Shown here: positions 62,757-64,000 of the stretch, piece by piece
Layout of the letters: each line of letters opens with the position of its first letter
Position numbering within the stretch: position 1 is the first letter of the stretch
Origin: Roseateles sp049532965
GTDB taxonomy: Bacteria > Pseudomonadota > Gammaproteobacteria > Burkholderiales > Burkholderiaceae_C
Length of the DNA: 64,000 bases
NCBI RefSeq assembly: GCF_049532965.1
Contig: NZ_CP186694.1
Location: 2,604,001-2,668,000, forward strand
Direction: 5' to 3'
Notes under the pieces: generated by a model
Seen by the model: the letters and a program-made list of their open reading frames with translations, nothing else
What the model was told of the DNA's origin: nothing
Databases searched by the model: none
Made by a program: the position numbers and the translations under genes

Positions 62757-62783
62757 TTATCGACCGGCTCCTCGCCCGCTTGA
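62757..62783 (-). promoter_or_regulatory. sigma-28 type promoter for motAB
   Basis: On the minus strand: TCAAGCGG, 11 bases, GTCGATAA, about 60 bases before the motA start. The -10 matches 7 of 8 consensus positions. The -35 shares TCAAG with the flgM and cheY promoters. Confidence 0.78.
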
Positions 62784-62859
62784 GCCCAACGCTTCACGGT
62801 TGGTGCGATCTTGCGGGCCCCGGTCGGGCATCGCTGACTGATCTCGTGGCCGGCGCCGC

Positions 62860-63618
62860 TCAGGCGCGCAGGTCGCGGGCCCGGTAGACGTAGAGCTGGT
62901 GGCGGGTGCCGGTGTCCAGTTGCGCGAAGACGGGTTGTCCCGGCAGCGGGAAATCCAGGCTGACCAGCCAGCTGCCCGGCCGCATCTCGGTGCGCGCCTT
63001 GTCGAGCGCCCGCGGCATCGATTCGGGCCGCTGGAACAGATAGACCAGGTCCGTCTCGCGCCACGACTGCGCCCACAGGTCGCCCCGGGCGATGTCGGCC
63101 CAGGGGCAGCGCAAGCGGGCCAGCAGCCACAGGACGCCACTGTATTCAATGCCCGCGAATCGCACGCCCGGATAAGCGCGGCGAAGAGCCACCAATCCGT
63201 CGCCCAGCCCGCAGCCGGCGTCCAGCACCCGGGCGCCGTCGTGCAGCTTCACACGCTCGGGCAGCGCGCGCAGCGCGTCGTGGGGTGTCGGGAACAGCGG
63301 CGCATCGCTCCAGCCGCCGCGCGGGTAGGCCAGCACCAGCACGGCCAGCGGGATCAGCCAGATCCAGGCCGGCAGGTCGGTGCCGGTGAACAGCAGCGCG
63401 AGGGGAAAGCCGCCGGCGACGATCATCCGCCGCCAGGTCTGGCGATGGAGTCCGGCGAGGATGAGGCCCAGCCCGGACGCGACGATCGCGGCCGGCCAGT
63501 CGGGTCCGAAAAGGCGCCAGACCGCGAAGCACGCGGCCCAGCTGAGCAGCGCCAGCATCGGCCAGCGCAGGGCGGAGGGGGTGTCCCCCGCAGCGGCGTG
63601 GGGGAGTCGGGCGGCCAC
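62860..63618 (-). CDS. membrane-anchored class I SAM-dependent methyltransferase
   Basis: This 252-residue protein has three to four N-terminal hydrophobic segments (residues ~20-95: LALLSWAACFAVWRLFG, AAIVASGLGLILAGL, GGFPLALLF, AWIWLIPLAVLVLAYP). A Rossmann methyltransferase fold follows, with SAM motif I VLDAGCGLGDG and an acidic FAGIEYS strand. It starts at GTG 63618, ten bases after flhC, so it is co-transcribed with the flagellar master regulator genes. The methyl acceptor is unknown. It may be a motility-linked modification enzyme. Confidence 0.85.
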   Translation of the reverse strand: MAARLPHAAAGDTPSALRWPMLALLSWAACFAVWRLFGPDWPAAIVASGLGLILAGLHRQTWRRMIVAGGFPLALLFTGTDLPAWIWLIPLAVLVLAYPRGGWSDAPLFPTPHDALRALPERVKLHDGARVLDAGCGLGDGLVALRRAYPGVRFAGIEYSGVLWLLARLRCPWADIARGDLWAQSWRETDLVYLFQRPESMPRALDKARTEMRPGSWLVSLDFPLPGQPVFAQLDTGTRHQLYVYRARDLRA

Positions 63619-63628
63619 GGCGGCAGCC

Positions 63629-64000
63629 TCAGTGCATCTGGATGCCGCCGGCGGCCTTGCCCTTGCCGGCGCGCGCCGGCGGGTTGCACAGCCCGCAGAC
63701 GTAATGCTTCGCCACCTCGTGCGGGTGCGTCACGAAGTGACCGCCGCACTTGCTGCACCGGGTCATCGTCAGCATGCCGTTGTCGACGAACTTCACCAGG
63801 CGCCAGGCGCGGGTCACCGACAGCAGCTGCTCCAGGTTCTGGGCCGCGGTCTGTTCCTGATACAGCTGGTAGGCCTTGATGACGACGTCGATCTCGTCCA
63901 TCTCAGCGACCTTGTTCAGGTATTCGTGGATGTTGAGGAACAGGCTGGCATGGATATTGGGTTGCCAGGTCATGAACCAGTCGGTCGAGAACGGCAGCTG
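63629..64000 (-). CDS. flhC: flagellar transcriptional activator FlhC (5' part beyond window)
   Basis: The C-terminal 123 residues of FlhC are visible (in frame to the window edge, LPFSTDWFMTWQPNIHASLFLNIHEYL). RAWRLVKFVDNGMLTMTRCSKCGGHFVTHPHEVAKHYVCGLC contains the four zinc-binding cysteines. The tail is Gly/Lys-rich. With FlhD it activates class II flagellar promoters. flhD should lie just outside the window. Confidence 0.95.
   Translation of the reverse strand, partial: QLPFSTDWFMTWQPNIHASLFLNIHEYLNKVAEMDEIDVVIKAYQLYQEQTAAQNLEQLLSVTRAWRLVKFVDNGMLTMTRCSKCGGHFVTHPHEVAKHYVCGLCNPPARAGKGKAAGGIQMH

Overview
The window is about 64 kb of high-G+C chromosome with densely packed genes, short intergenic gaps and G/C-ending codons. 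The gene set (minCDE, DUF3460-scpA, DUF1841, flhDC-type flagellar control with cheYZ behind motAB, and multi-PAS/GGDEF signalling proteins) points to a betaproteobacterium of the order Burkholderiales, most like the Roseateles/Mitsuaria/Rubrivivax/Leptothrix group. That placement rests on family recognition and gene order, not on a database search.

Left part (1-20.9 kb), housekeeping and transport. An ABC uptake operon of the branched-chain amino-acid family (livG partial, livM, livH, livK) runs leftward, preceded by an acyl-CoA synthetase. A 125-bp near-palindrome fills the livK-livH gap. minCDE follows, then a 0.9-kb non-coding stretch, a bile-acid:sodium-symporter-like carrier, metG, DUF3460, scpA, a LuxR-type response regulator, a MaoC dehydratase, an orphan ParA, a KefF-KefC-type potassium-efflux pair and a DUF1841 protein. 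An intact IS110-family insertion sequence sits just before the flagellar block.

Centre (20.9-33.6 kb), flagellar rod, hook and ring genes. flgA, flgM and flgN point left; flgBCDEFGHIJKL point right. The flgA-flgB gap looks like a FlhDC-controlled divergent promoter, and flgM has its own sigma-28-like promoter.

Signalling block (33.6-45 kb). An HDOD protein follows flgL. Next come a REP-like hairpin cluster, a multi-PAS HisKA_2 kinase with an ANTAR response regulator, a second histidine kinase, an HPt protein whose stop overlaps the start of a REC-PAS-GGDEF-EAL protein, and a stand-alone diguanylate cyclase. These genes could connect phosphorelay input to cyclic-di-GMP and motility.

Middle accessory stretch (45-51 kb). 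It holds a DUF1697 protein, a probable type-I-secreted Ig-like adhesin with a hexanucleotide-repeat linker, a di-haem cytochrome c peroxidase-like protein and a DUF445 membrane protein.

Right part (51-64 kb), flagellar regulation, export and motor. All genes run leftward: flhC (partial) - methyltransferase - motA - motB - cheY - cheZ - flhB - flhA - flhF - flhG - fliA - soluble chemoreceptor. Sigma-28-like promoters of one shared form (TCAAG, then -10 G(T/C)CGATA) lie before flgM, motA and cheY; the cheY one overlaps the motB stop codon. FlhG keeps its FlhF-activating N-terminal motif but appears to have lost the P-loop. I found no tRNA, rRNA, CRISPR array or prophage.
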